Shown here one piece after another: positions 8,186 through 15,688 of a DNA stretch of 64,000 nucleotides. The notes beneath the pieces are model-generated. The model ran no database searches. It saw only the letters and a program-made list of their open reading frames with translations, and was not told the DNA's origin. Made by a program: the position numbers and the translations under genes. Source of the stretch: AV40 sp963817335 (GTDB lineage: Bacteria > Verrucomicrobiota > Verrucomicrobiia > Chthoniobacterales > UBA10450); assembly GCA_963817335.1 (NCBI GenBank), contig CAWFNX010000005.1:868001-932000 (forward strand), given 5' to 3'. Positions within the stretch are counted from its first letter, which is position 1; every line of letters starts with the position of its first letter.

Positions 8186-8274
8186 GAAATCCGGCGCCGG
8201 AGACCGCCACTATTGGATGTTCGATGCCGCTACTCCAGCCGCCATCGACGGTTAACCTGGGCCATTGGCCGCTT

Positions 8275-9243
8275 TTACCGACGTCGCAGCTTCGGAAGCG
8301 ATTCGCGAAAATGGGTGGGAGAACGACCGACGATTCGTCTGAACACGCGATTGAAGTTGCTCATGGATTGAAATCCGCATGCAAAAGCAGCCTCGCTAAT
8401 TCGCGAATTGGGATTGAGTAAGAGCGTCTTCGATTTCTCCACGCGAACTCTGGAGAGATAATCGATGAAATTCATCCCGGTCGCTTTCTTGAACATCTTG
8501 CAAAAGTAATGCCTGCTGATGTTAGCCGCGTGAGCTACCCGCCCAAGTGACAGCGGCTCTGTCTGATGCTTCTCGATAAATTGCCGCGCTCGGGCCATGT
8601 TCGTGGACTCGTCCTTTTCGCGCCGCACTACCAGTTGATTCGACAAGATCGAAAGGTGTTGCGCAAAAATACTGAGGAGCCGCAACATCGCGCGATACCG
8701 GTCCGGCGATAAAACGCAGGTCCGAAAATAGGCTCGCTCAAGTTGCTTCCAATCCGTCTTGTAGCCCCACGCTCGAAGCTGCCGCGTAATGGTTCCGAAA
8801 TGTTTTTTAGTCGGATTCTTAAGCATCACTTCGCCGGTCTCGAGAAAACCAAGAATGTGGTCGCCTACATACACAGGCACCGCACTTTCGGAGAGTCCTG
8901 CGAACCAGGTAACGGTGCGCGTTGTCGAGACCCGATCTCGAGATGCGTCGGTTTGCGCCCTTAAGCACGCGGCGCGAGCCTTGTTGAAACGAGCCAGGAT
9001 TGACGCAAGCGAATCGCGATCCTCTTTTCCGTGGTGGGCCGGCGACCACGAATCGTGGCCCCGGATATTAAGCGGCAAACCCATGGCTTCGCTGAACGCC
9101 CGTTCGTAATCTTTAAAAATCTGCGAGCGCGAAAGATGTCGCATCACTTCCTGATCAGAGGAGCGGGATGCGTTTTGCTTGCTCGTTATACCTCGCGAAG
9201 TGGTGCGTCTAGTCGCGCTCGAGTGGCGCATCGCCGCGCACAT
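8275..9243 (-). CDS. AraC-family regulator with PocR-like sensor domain
   Basis: A 322-residue protein. The C-terminal 100 residues form two helix-turn-helix motifs of the AraC/XylS type (SLGRVAHAANISRHYFCKMFKKATG, then ISEAAFACGFQSMSNFNRVFRRIVGRSP). The middle region, including VPVYVGDHILGFLETGEV, resembles the PocR ligand-binding domain found in many AraC proteins and sensor kinases. The first 35 residues are Ser/Arg-rich and may not be translated; an internal ATG at 9144 (MRHLSRSQIF) is an alternative start. No gene is immediately downstream in its direction and its target is unknown. Confidence 0.85.
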   Translation of the reverse strand: MCAAMRHSSATRRTTSRGITSKQNASRSSDQEVMRHLSRSQIFKDYERAFSEAMGLPLNIRGHDSWSPAHHGKEDRDSLASILARFNKARAACLRAQTDASRDRVSTTRTVTWFAGLSESAVPVYVGDHILGFLETGEVMLKNPTKKHFGTITRQLRAWGYKTDWKQLERAYFRTCVLSPDRYRAMLRLLSIFAQHLSILSNQLVVRREKDESTNMARARQFIEKHQTEPLSLGRVAHAANISRHYFCKMFKKATGMNFIDYLSRVRVEKSKTLLLNPNSRISEAAFACGFQSMSNFNRVFRRIVGRSPTHFRESLPKLRRR

Positions 9244-9668
9244 AACTAGAATGCGAACCCTCTCAGCGCCAGTTGTCCTGATTGAAGGCTTCGCGAGATG
9301 TATCCAGCGCCGAACGTCTGCTGCTTGACATCGCGGGTCTGATTTGTGGGTGAAGCGCGAAGCTGCCGGAAAAGCACAGCTCGATATTTCGACCGTTTAT
9401 GCCGCTTGAAATAAATCGCGCTGCTTTGTGTGAGTGTTGAATCACCACATTCCATTAGTGCGGCGATTTATTCGCGAAACTTGCTCGAGGCCCGTCGAAC
9501 AGGGGCGTTGTGAGCTAGTTGTTTGCGTTGCTTCGGAGAAGTCCCTCCCGATCGCATATCCCGCTTTGGAATCGAGCCACTCTTACCGAGGTCGCGTTTG
9601 CGTCTTTGTTTGGGCATTTCCGAAGGTTGATTTCCCACAGGGCTTGGAGTTGGTGCAGAGGGAAGGGG

Positions 9669-9686
9669 CCCCGAAAGCCTTCGGGG
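9669..9686. other. GC-rich hairpin in gene-free region
   Basis: CCCCGAA-AGCC-TTCGGGG is a perfect 7-bp stem with a 4-base loop. It has no following T-run on either strand. The surrounding stretch 9244-9937 shows no convincing coding sequence: every open frame there is short, Arg/Ser-rich and lacks recognisable motifs. Confidence 0.4.
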
Positions 9687-9758
9687 TCGATTGGCGCTGC
9701 AAAGTTAGGGAGCAATATACACTACAGAAACCAATCGCCTAATACTGGCTCGTCACCT

Positions 9759-9913
9759 CGGAGCCTGCGGGGTCCGGTACCTTTTGCATTTGCGGCTTTT
9801 CTTTAGCCGAAACGCAGAATCTCGGAATAGCATTTCTCCTGGGTCGCCTGGCGCCGTAGCCTCGGCGAAGGCGGGAGTTCTGAAGCGAACCAGTAGGAAC
9901 CTTTTCTGACAGC
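9759..9913. repeat. Structured repeat element, copy B
   Basis: Second copy of the block at 1524-1619: CGGAGCCT at 9759-9766, TACCTTTT at 9778-9785, the identical hairpin core CGGCT-TTTCTTT-AGCCG at 9793-9809, and TCTGACAGC at 9905-9913. Here the core is extended by TTT/AAA and TGC/GCA instead of TCAGT/ACTGA, so outer bases differ but still pair. The spacing between hairpin and TCTGACAGC is longer (about 95 bases against 35). It lies just before the PadR gene on the plus strand and about 500 bases before the AraC gene on the minus strand. Confidence 0.55.
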
Positions 9914-9937
9914 CACTCTTCTTACGCGGGGTTCCTA
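9894..9937. promoter_or_regulatory. Inverted repeat abutting the padR promoter
   Basis: TAGGAACC (9894-9901) and GGTTCCTA (9930-9937) are exact inverted repeats separated by 28 bases. The right arm ends immediately before the TTGACA -35 hexamer, so it could be a regulator binding site or a hairpin overlapping the promoter. PadR proteins often autoregulate from such sites. Confidence 0.4.
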
Positions 9938-9966
9938 TTGACAGTCTATATGTATTCGGCTATTCC
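9938..9966 (+). promoter_or_regulatory. Sigma-70-like promoter of padR, near-leaderless
   Basis: TTGACA at 9938-9943 is followed after 17 bases by TATTCC at 9961-9966, a consensus -35 with a reasonable -10. The predicted transcription start would fall about 4 bases before the ATG at 9977, leaving almost no leader and no ribosome-binding site. Confidence 0.45.
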
Positions 9967-9976
9967 GTTATACAGA

Positions 9977-10318
9977 ATGTCTATACGAAGAAGCAGACCG
10001 ACGGAATTGCTCCAAGGCACTTTAGATTTACTGATTCTTAAGGCGCTGGCGCATGGCGCGCTGCACGGGCTGGCAATCGCGCATCGAGTCGAGCAGATTA
10101 CAAACGGCGCCTTTGAAGTGAAACCGGGTTCCCTTTTCCCGGCTTTGCACGGAATGGAAGAAGCGAGTTGGCTTGCCGCTTCATGGGGCGAATCGCGGAA
10201 CGGACGCAAAGCGAAATTTTATCGACTGACGAAGGCCGGCCTGCGTCAATTGGAAAAGGAAACGAGCGACTGGCGCAGAGTTTCGAGCGCGATCGCAGCC
10301 GCGCTCAGAACGGCCTAA
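9977..10318 (+). CDS. PadR-family transcriptional regulator
   Basis: A 113-residue winged-helix protein: LLQGTLDLLILKALAHGALHGLAIAHRVE, then VKPGSLFPALHGME and GRKAKFYRLTKAGLRQLE, the standard PadR layout with a C-terminal helix. The frame is open from TTG 9938, but that TTG is the first half of the -35 hexamer; ATG 9977 gives the usual PadR N-terminus. The next gene, an ADOP-type permease, starts 3 bases after the stop. PadR plus ADOP is a recurrent pair in Acidobacteria and Verrucomicrobia, and PadR presumably represses the permease. Confidence 0.93.
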   Translation: MSIRRSRPTELLQGTLDLLILKALAHGALHGLAIAHRVEQITNGAFEVKPGSLFPALHGMEEASWLAASWGESRNGRKAKFYRLTKAGLRQLEKETSDWRRVSSAIAAALRTA

Positions 10319-10321
10319 CTA

Positions 10322-12988
10322 ATGCCAAGCTTCGTCAGTCGGGTTCTGGCTCTTTGCCGAAACCTGTTTAGGCGAACAGCGGTCGAGCAAGAGCTTTCGG
10401 CCGAACTGGCGCAGGCTTTCGAGTTTCTTGTCGAAACCAAAATCCGCGACGGCACATCGACATCGGAAGCGCGACGTTTGGCTGCGATTGAATTGGGTGG
10501 CGTTGAGCAACTGAAGGAAGAAATCCGAGAGGTCAGGGCCGGCTATAATTTGGACGCTCTGTTTCGAGACGTACGGTTTGGCTTGCGCATGATGCTAAAA
10601 ACGCCGGGCTTCACGGTTGTCGCGGTCGCGACGCTCGGACTCAGCATTGGCGCCAATACCGCCATCTTCAGTCTCGTTAACGGCGTGCTCCTCCGTCCGC
10701 TCCCATTTCCGGACGCCGAACGCATCATCTACATCGAAGGCAAAAATCCTGCGGCGGGCATTACCGAGAGCAACATCTCGTTTCTCGACTTTACTGATTG
10801 GTCGCAACAAACCGATCTCTTCGCGAGCACCGCCGCCTACTGGACCGGTACCGCCAACTTTGGTGCGGATGGGGCGGAGCCGGAACGCGTGCCGCGCGCG
10901 GGTGTGACGACCGGGTTCTTCTCCGTGCTCGGGGTCCAGCCTGTTCTCGGGCGAACGTTCGTTCCCGAAGACGACAAAGGGTGGCCGCAAACCGTCGCGA
11001 TTATCAGCCACGGCTTATGGAAGCGCCGCTTCGGATCTGATCCGGCCATCATCGGGAAACAGGTCCAGATGAGTTCATGGCCCCTCACGATCATTGGCGT
11101 GATGCCACCGGGGTTTGAATACCCGGAGCAAACCCAAGTTTGGGTGCCGAGCGCGGTCAATCTCAGGGACGAACCGCGCGATAACCGCGTGTGGTCGGCG
11201 ATCGCGCGTTTGAATAACGGTATCGATCTGAAGCAGGCGCAAACTCGTCTCAGCGCCATCAATGCGCAGCTCGCCAAGCAATTTCACGAGACGAACAAAG
11301 GTTGGGATGTGTTTGTTTCGACACTCCACGAGCGGCTCGTTCGAGAGGTAAAACCATCCCTCCTTGCCCTCCTCGGCGCCGTCGGATTCGTGTTGCTGAT
11401 CGCCTGCGCGAACGTGGCCAATCTCCTCCTCGCCCGCGGCGCCGCGCGGCAAAAGGAAATTGCGATCCGGGCCGCGATGGGCGCGAGCCGCACGCGCGTT
11501 CTGCGGCAGATGCTGACCGAAAGCATTCTGCTCTCGGCGATCGGGGGAATTGCCGGACTCGTCCTCAGTATTTGGTTAACCGATTTGCTGATGTCGATGT
11601 TGCCCGAAGGCGCACCGCAGCTCGAACAGATCGGGATCGATTATCGCGTCCTAACGTTCGCTCTCGGCGTCTCAGCGCTTACCGGCATTCTCTTCGGCAT
11701 CGTCCCTGCGCTCCAAGCCTCGAAGCGCGACGTCACCAGCGCATTGAAAGAAGGCGGACGCAGCGGCGAAGGACATCGGCGGACAAGTGCGCGCAGCCTC
11801 CTGTTGATTGGTGAGGTCGCCCTTTCGCTCATGCTGCTGGTTGGCGCTGGATTGCTCATCAAGAGTTTCCTCCGTCTTCAGGAGGTTCGGCCTGGCTTCA
11901 ATGCGCACAACGTCCTCGTCGCCAACCTGGCGTTGCAGGGTCCGAAATACAAAGATGATCAGCCGTGTGTGGAATTTTTCCGGCAACTGATAGAACGGCT
12001 GGAAGCAGTGCCGGGCGTGCAAGCGGCGGGAGGCAGCGTCAATCTTCCGCTCAACGCGACTGGTTATGCGATTGGACGCGGGTTTATTCCGGAAGGCCGG
12101 CCGCTCACGGTGGACGAAGCGAAAGACGCGATGTTCTCCACCATCACGGGCGATTATTTTCTCGCGCTCCAAATTCCGTTGCTTTCCGGACGCACCTTCG
12201 AACCTGGCGACAATGCTGACGGACCGAAGGTGGTAATCATTAACGAAACCACCGCGAAGCGGCACTTCGGTTCGCCCACGGCCGCGATCGGCAAACGCCT
12301 CAGCATCTGGTCTGCATTTCGAGGGCATCGCCGCGATGAAAAATTCATGCGCGAAATTGTCGGGGTGGTCGGGGACACGAAGACCGGTTCTCTTACCGGC
12401 GAGGGCGGCGCGCAAATCTACGTTCCACACGCCCAGGACTCGCAGTGGAATTTCATGGGGCTCGTGATTCGGACGGCCGGCGATCCGGCCACCTTCGCAA
12501 CCACTTTGCGACGCGAAGTGCAGGCGCTCGACAAGGACCAGCCAATCTACAACGTCCGGACGATGGACGATGTCGTCGCGAACTCGTTAGGCACGCGGCG
12601 CGTTTCGATGCAGCTCTTCACCGTCTTCGGCTGCGCCGCGCTTCTTCTCGCGGCGGTCGGCATTTACGGCGTGATGGCTTACTCGGTTACGCAACGCACC
12701 CAGGAAATTGGCATTCGCATGGCGCTCGGCGCGCAGAAATCGGATATCCTGCGACTTGTGGTTAGGCAAGGGATGACGCTGGCTTTGATCGGCGTCACCG
12801 CCGGCCTGGCCGGAGCCTTCGCGCTCACCCGCGTGATTTCGAATCTGCTCTTCGGCGTCGGCGCGAGTGATCCGGTCACGTTCAGCGCGATTTCGCTTCT
12901 GCTTATCCTTGTTTCTCTGATTGCTTGTTACTTGCCGGCCCGGCGCGCTGCCCGGCTGAATCCCACCGTCGCGCTAGCCGAGAATTAA
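10322..12988 (+). CDS. ADOP-type ABC permease (MacB/FtsX-like, duplicated)
   Basis: An 888-residue permease of the 'acidobacterial duplicated orphan permease' class. After an N-terminal cytoplasmic segment there are two repeats, each with a MacB periplasmic domain and an FtsX-like block of membrane helices. The first begins at FGLRMMLKTPGFTVVAVATLGLSIGANTAIF. FtsX signatures include ARQKEIAIRAAMGASRTRVL in the middle and TQEIGIRMALGAQKSDILRL near the C-terminus, which ends in PARRAARLNPTVALAEN. No ATPase gene is nearby, as usual for ADOPs. Substrate and energy source are unknown. It is co-transcribed with PadR. Confidence 0.93.
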   Translation: MPSFVSRVLALCRNLFRRTAVEQELSAELAQAFEFLVETKIRDGTSTSEARRLAAIELGGVEQLKEEIREVRAGYNLDALFRDVRFGLRMMLKTPGFTVVAVATLGLSIGANTAIFSLVNGVLLRPLPFPDAERIIYIEGKNPAAGITESNISFLDFTDWSQQTDLFASTAAYWTGTANFGADGAEPERVPRAGVTTGFFSVLGVQPVLGRTFVPEDDKGWPQTVAIISHGLWKRRFGSDPAIIGKQVQMSSWPLTIIGVMPPGFEYPEQTQVWVPSAVNLRDEPRDNRVWSAIARLNNGIDLKQAQTRLSAINAQLAKQFHETNKGWDVFVSTLHERLVREVKPSLLALLGAVGFVLLIACANVANLLLARGAARQKEIAIRAAMGASRTRVLRQMLTESILLSAIGGIAGLVLSIWLTDLLMSMLPEGAPQLEQIGIDYRVLTFALGVSALTGILFGIVPALQASKRDVTSALKEGGRSGEGHRRTSARSLLLIGEVALSLMLLVGAGLLIKSFLRLQEVRPGFNAHNVLVANLALQGPKYKDDQPCVEFFRQLIERLEAVPGVQAAGGSVNLPLNATGYAIGRGFIPEGRPLTVDEAKDAMFSTITGDYFLALQIPLLSGRTFEPGDNADGPKVVIINETTAKRHFGSPTAAIGKRLSIWSAFRGHRRDEKFMREIVGVVGDTKTGSLTGEGGAQIYVPHAQDSQWNFMGLVIRTAGDPATFATTLRREVQALDKDQPIYNVRTMDDVVANSLGTRRVSMQLFTVFGCAALLLAAVGIYGVMAYSVTQRTQEIGIRMALGAQKSDILRLVVRQGMTLALIGVTAGLAGAFALTRVISNLLFGVGASDPVTFSAISLLLILVSLIACYLPARRAARLNPTVALAEN

Positions 12989-13129
12989 TTATCATGTCGA
13001 TGGTCGCAGTGATCGCAAGGTGCATCCCCGCTGCGCGAGCAACTCGAGTCGACCCAGCGTAATGATTGCGACAAGAATAAATTAGCCAAGCTTGTCCTCG
13101 TTAGATGGCTTTTTGTAATACAAAAAATC

Positions 13130-13203
13130 CGGAGCCTACGGGGCTCGAACCCGCAACCTCCGCCGTGACAGGGCGGCGCTCTAACCAATTGAGCTAAGGC
13201 TCC
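13130..13203 (-). tRNA. tRNA-Asp (anticodon GTC)
   Basis: On the minus strand a full cloverleaf can be drawn: acceptor GGAGCCT pairing with AGGCTCC, D-arm with TTAGCTCAATTGGTTAGAGC, anticodon arm CCGCC-CTGTCAC-GGCGG with anticodon GTC, T-arm GCGGG-TTCGAGC-CCCGT, discriminator G. CCA is not encoded. The flanking stretches (12989-13129 and 13204-13450) hold no gene I can support; in particular I looked there for a pup/UBact reading frame upstream of arc and found none. Confidence 0.96.
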
Positions 13204-13450
13204 TAAAGAAGAAGGGCATTTTAGTAGCAGCGATGCATCGCCGCAACTGCACTTGCGCTTCTTCTTAGAGGTCAGACGGCAGTATTTTTTCGGATTTGGA
13301 ATTTTAGCCGGGTGCAGCTGGAGCCTGGGCTTTGCAACTTCCGTCGCAGGCGGTTGTTGAACATATTGTGCGGCTGCGGGGTCGAAGATTGCGAAGATTT
13401 GACGACAAAGTTATAATCGTCGGACATTGGGGAGGGGACGGGGTTTTACG

Positions 13451-15136
13451 ATGAGCGAAGAACGCAGCAAAGATTTCGAAAGCTTCGACGAGCCCGCGTC
13501 GAACCTCCCTTTACTGGATAAACTCGACCAGGTAATTGCCTCTCTTCCGCCCGGCGATCCGATCCGGCGCGACCTGCTCGATCTTCGTCCGCATGTGTTC
13601 GATCAATCACAAATGATCGGCGAAGCACGGCAGATGATTGAGAAACTTGAAGAGGTAATCAAGAAAGTCACTTCCCCGGCCAACCGGATCGGCACATTTC
13701 TGGGCGCGATATCGAAAGACACGGCGCACATCGTGGTCGGCGGCTCGGACTATTATTGCAATGTCGATCCCCGCATTCCGCTGGCGAAGTTGAAAAAGGG
13801 AACGCGCGTTTTAGTGAACGAAGCGTTCGTGATCGTCGGCGACCTCGGCTTTGAAACGGCCGGCCCAGTGACAAAAATCACCGAAGTGATTGGGAAGGAC
13901 CGGTTACGGGTGGGTTCCGAGCACGGAACGCAATCAATGGTCTTGCAACGTTCGTCCGATCTCGCAGGCTCGACTTTGAAATCGGGAGACGAGGTGCGGG
14001 TCGATTCCAACTACCGGATGGCGCTCGAAACGCTATCGAGCACGAAATCGCACGAGCACTATCTCGATGTGGTTCCTGAGCTGCCGTGGGAAAAAGTCGG
14101 AGGTCAGGAGGAAGCGCTCCAGGCGATCAAGGATGCGATCGAGCTTCCGCTGCTGCACGTCGATCTCTTCCAAAAATTTCAGCATGCGACGCCGAAAGGC
14201 TTTTTGCTCTATGGCCCGCCCGGGTGCGGCAAGACCCTGATCGGAAGAGCGACTGCTTACAATTTGACCAGGCAACTCCGCGAAAAAACCGGCGCGGACA
14301 TGAAGGAATACTTCATGCACGTCAAAGGGCCGGAAATTCTGAACATGTGGGTCGGCGAATCGGAGCGGATGGTCCGCGAGATCTTCGCGACCGCGCGCGA
14401 GAAACGCCGCGAAGGTTACATGCCGTTCCTGTTCATCGACGAGGCGGAATCGATTCTCGGAACACGCCGGGCGTCGCGCCACTCGAACATTCTTTCTACG
14501 CTGGTGCCGATGTTCTGCTCGGAAATGGACGGCATCGATTCTTTGAATGACGTCGTTATCATTCTGGCTTCCAATCGCGCGGACCTGATCGATCCTGCGA
14601 TCCTGCGACCGGGCCGCATCGATCGGAAAATTAAAGTGAATCGCCCGAACAAGGAGGGCGCGCGCGACATTTATCGAATTTATCTCACCCCGGACCTGCC
14701 TTATGACGGCGTGCTGGCTAAGGAGGCGGAACATTTCACGGAGGCACTCGATAAGTTGATTGAGCGCTTTGTCGATTGGCAATTTGTTCGGCGCGATGAA
14801 AACAAGTTCCTCGAAGTGACGCTCCGAAGCGGCCGCAAGGAGATCTTGTATCGAAGCGATTTGATTAGCGGCGCGATCATTGCCTCAATCGTCGAGCGCG
14901 CAAAAGCAATGGCGATCAAGCGCGCGATTGCGACAAACCAAGAGGAGGGGATTCGCGAAATGGATCTGCAACTCGCGTTCGATGCCGAGTACGAGGAGAA
15001 CGATATCTTTCCGACGACCGATATTACTGAAGATTGGCTCAAACTGATCGATTACGATCCTGAAAACGTAGTCAAGATCGCGCCGGTCAAACCGATCCGG
15101 GATTCGGGCGCTCAAACAGGTTCCGGGATCATTTAA
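13451..15136 (+). CDS. arc: Proteasomal AAA ATPase ARC/Mpa-like
   Basis: A 561-residue ring ATPase of the ARC/Mpa family that unfolds pupylated (or UBact-tagged) proteins for a 20S proteasome. It has an N-terminal coiled coil (about 40-75), tandem OB domains (about 80-205, including IVVGGSDYYCNVDP), then an AAA domain with Walker A GPPGCGKT (about 255-262), Walker B LFIDEAES (about 325-332) and arginine-finger region RPGRIDRKIKVNRP. ATG 13451 follows GGGGAGGGG; the frame also opens from TTG 13427. The C-terminus reads TGSGII and lacks the penultimate Tyr of the QYL tail that docks actinobacterial Mpa onto the 20S core. dop follows after an inserted RAYT gene. No Pup, PafA or 20S subunit gene is in the window. 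Confidence 0.95.
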   Translation: MSEERSKDFESFDEPASNLPLLDKLDQVIASLPPGDPIRRDLLDLRPHVFDQSQMIGEARQMIEKLEEVIKKVTSPANRIGTFLGAISKDTAHIVVGGSDYYCNVDPRIPLAKLKKGTRVLVNEAFVIVGDLGFETAGPVTKITEVIGKDRLRVGSEHGTQSMVLQRSSDLAGSTLKSGDEVRVDSNYRMALETLSSTKSHEHYLDVVPELPWEKVGGQEEALQAIKDAIELPLLHVDLFQKFQHATPKGFLLYGPPGCGKTLIGRATAYNLTRQLREKTGADMKEYFMHVKGPEILNMWVGESERMVREIFATAREKRREGYMPFLFIDEAESILGTRRASRHSNILSTLVPMFCSEMDGIDSLNDVVIILASNRADLIDPAILRPGRIDRKIKVNRPNKEGARDIYRIYLTPDLPYDGVLAKEAEHFTEALDKLIERFVDWQFVRRDENKFLEVTLRSGRKEILYRSDLISGAIIASIVERAKAMAIKRAIATNQEEGIREMDLQLAFDAEYEENDIFPTTDITEDWLKLIDYDPENVVKIAPVKPIRDSGAQTGSGII

Positions 15137-15142
15137 ACTGTA

Positions 15143-15162
15143 GGGGAAGCTGTTAGCTTCCC
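15143..15162. repeat. REP palindrome at 5' side of RAYT
   Basis: GTAG followed by GGGAAGCT-GTT-AGCTTCCC. The same stem (GGGAAGCT/AGCTTCCC) recurs twice at the other end of the RAYT gene (15611-15675) in the opposite orientation, so the RAYT is bracketed by its cognate REPs. GTAG at the foot of the hairpin is the tetranucleotide recognised by characterised RAYT proteins. Confidence 0.8.
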
Positions 15163-15169
15163 GTTGGAA

Positions 15170-15688
15170 ATGGCTGAGCCACCACGACTATCCGAAATCC
15201 GCCTCCCGCACGATAAGGAGATCGTTTATTTCGTAACCTTGTGTGTCGTAGGTCGGCGGCCTGTGTTAGCGAATTCCTATACGCTCGAGGCGATTAAGAA
15301 CACGATTGCGCAGTTGCGACGATGGGAGGTGATGGCGGCAGTCATAATGCCCGATCACGCTCACATGATCGTGTCGCCGGTTGAAGACCGCGAACTCTCG
15401 ATCGGCGATTTTGCAGCTGCCTTTAAACGATTGCTGCGGAAGACGCTCGGTTCGCAAGACTGGAAGTGGCAGCGAGGATGTTTTGATCGTCTGCTCCGCT
15501 CTGACGAAGATCTGGGAAATAAATGGATTTATCTCCAGGAGAATCCCGTTCTAGCCGGCCTTGTTCAGCGAGCTGACGATTGGCCGTACTATTTAGACGT
15601 CATTAGTGATGGGAAGCTGGCAGCTTCCCCTACAGGAACCGAAATAGCCGGGAAGCTGGCAGCTTCCCCTACAAGGCGAGGGATCTAA
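15170..15688 (+). CDS. REP-associated tyrosine transposase (RAYT)
   Basis: A 172-residue Y1 (HUH) transposase of the RAYT type. The HUH motif is PDHAHMIV (about residues 58-65) and the catalytic tyrosine is probably Y127 in NKWIYLQENPVLAGLV. RAYTs cleave and join single-stranded REP hairpins at GTAG and are usually immobile single-copy genes. The last 25 residues are encoded by two tandem REP palindromes: GKLAASPTG is read from the first and GKLAASPTRRG from the second. The stop TAA overlaps the dop ATG (TAATG, 15686-15690). The start could also be TTG 15164. The gene sits between arc and dop in the same direction without disrupting either, so it looks like an insertion into the operon. Confidence 0.93.
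   Translation: MAEPPRLSEIRLPHDKEIVYFVTLCVVGRRPVLANSYTLEAIKNTIAQLRRWEVMAAVIMPDHAHMIVSPVEDRELSIGDFAAAFKRLLRKTLGSQDWKWQRGCFDRLLRSDEDLGNKWIYLQENPVLAGLVQRADDWPYYLDVISDGKLAASPTGTEIAGKLAASPTRRGI
15611..15675. repeat. Two tandem REP palindromes inside the RAYT 3' end
   Basis: GGGAAGCTGGCAGCTTCCC followed by CTACA occurs at 15611-15634 and again at 15650-15674, separated by 15 bases. Both are in coding sequence and add the C-terminal residues of the RAYT. They are inverted relative to the copy at 15143-15162, with CTAC on the right instead of GTAG on the left. Confidence 0.85.

Noticed and set aside
11672..12430. 252-codon frame antisense to the ADOP permease
   Set aside because: Arg/His-rich mirror of a strongly recognised permease; no domain.
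14033..14782. 249-codon frame antisense to arc
   Set aside because: Composition is that of the complement of the AAA domain; no motif.
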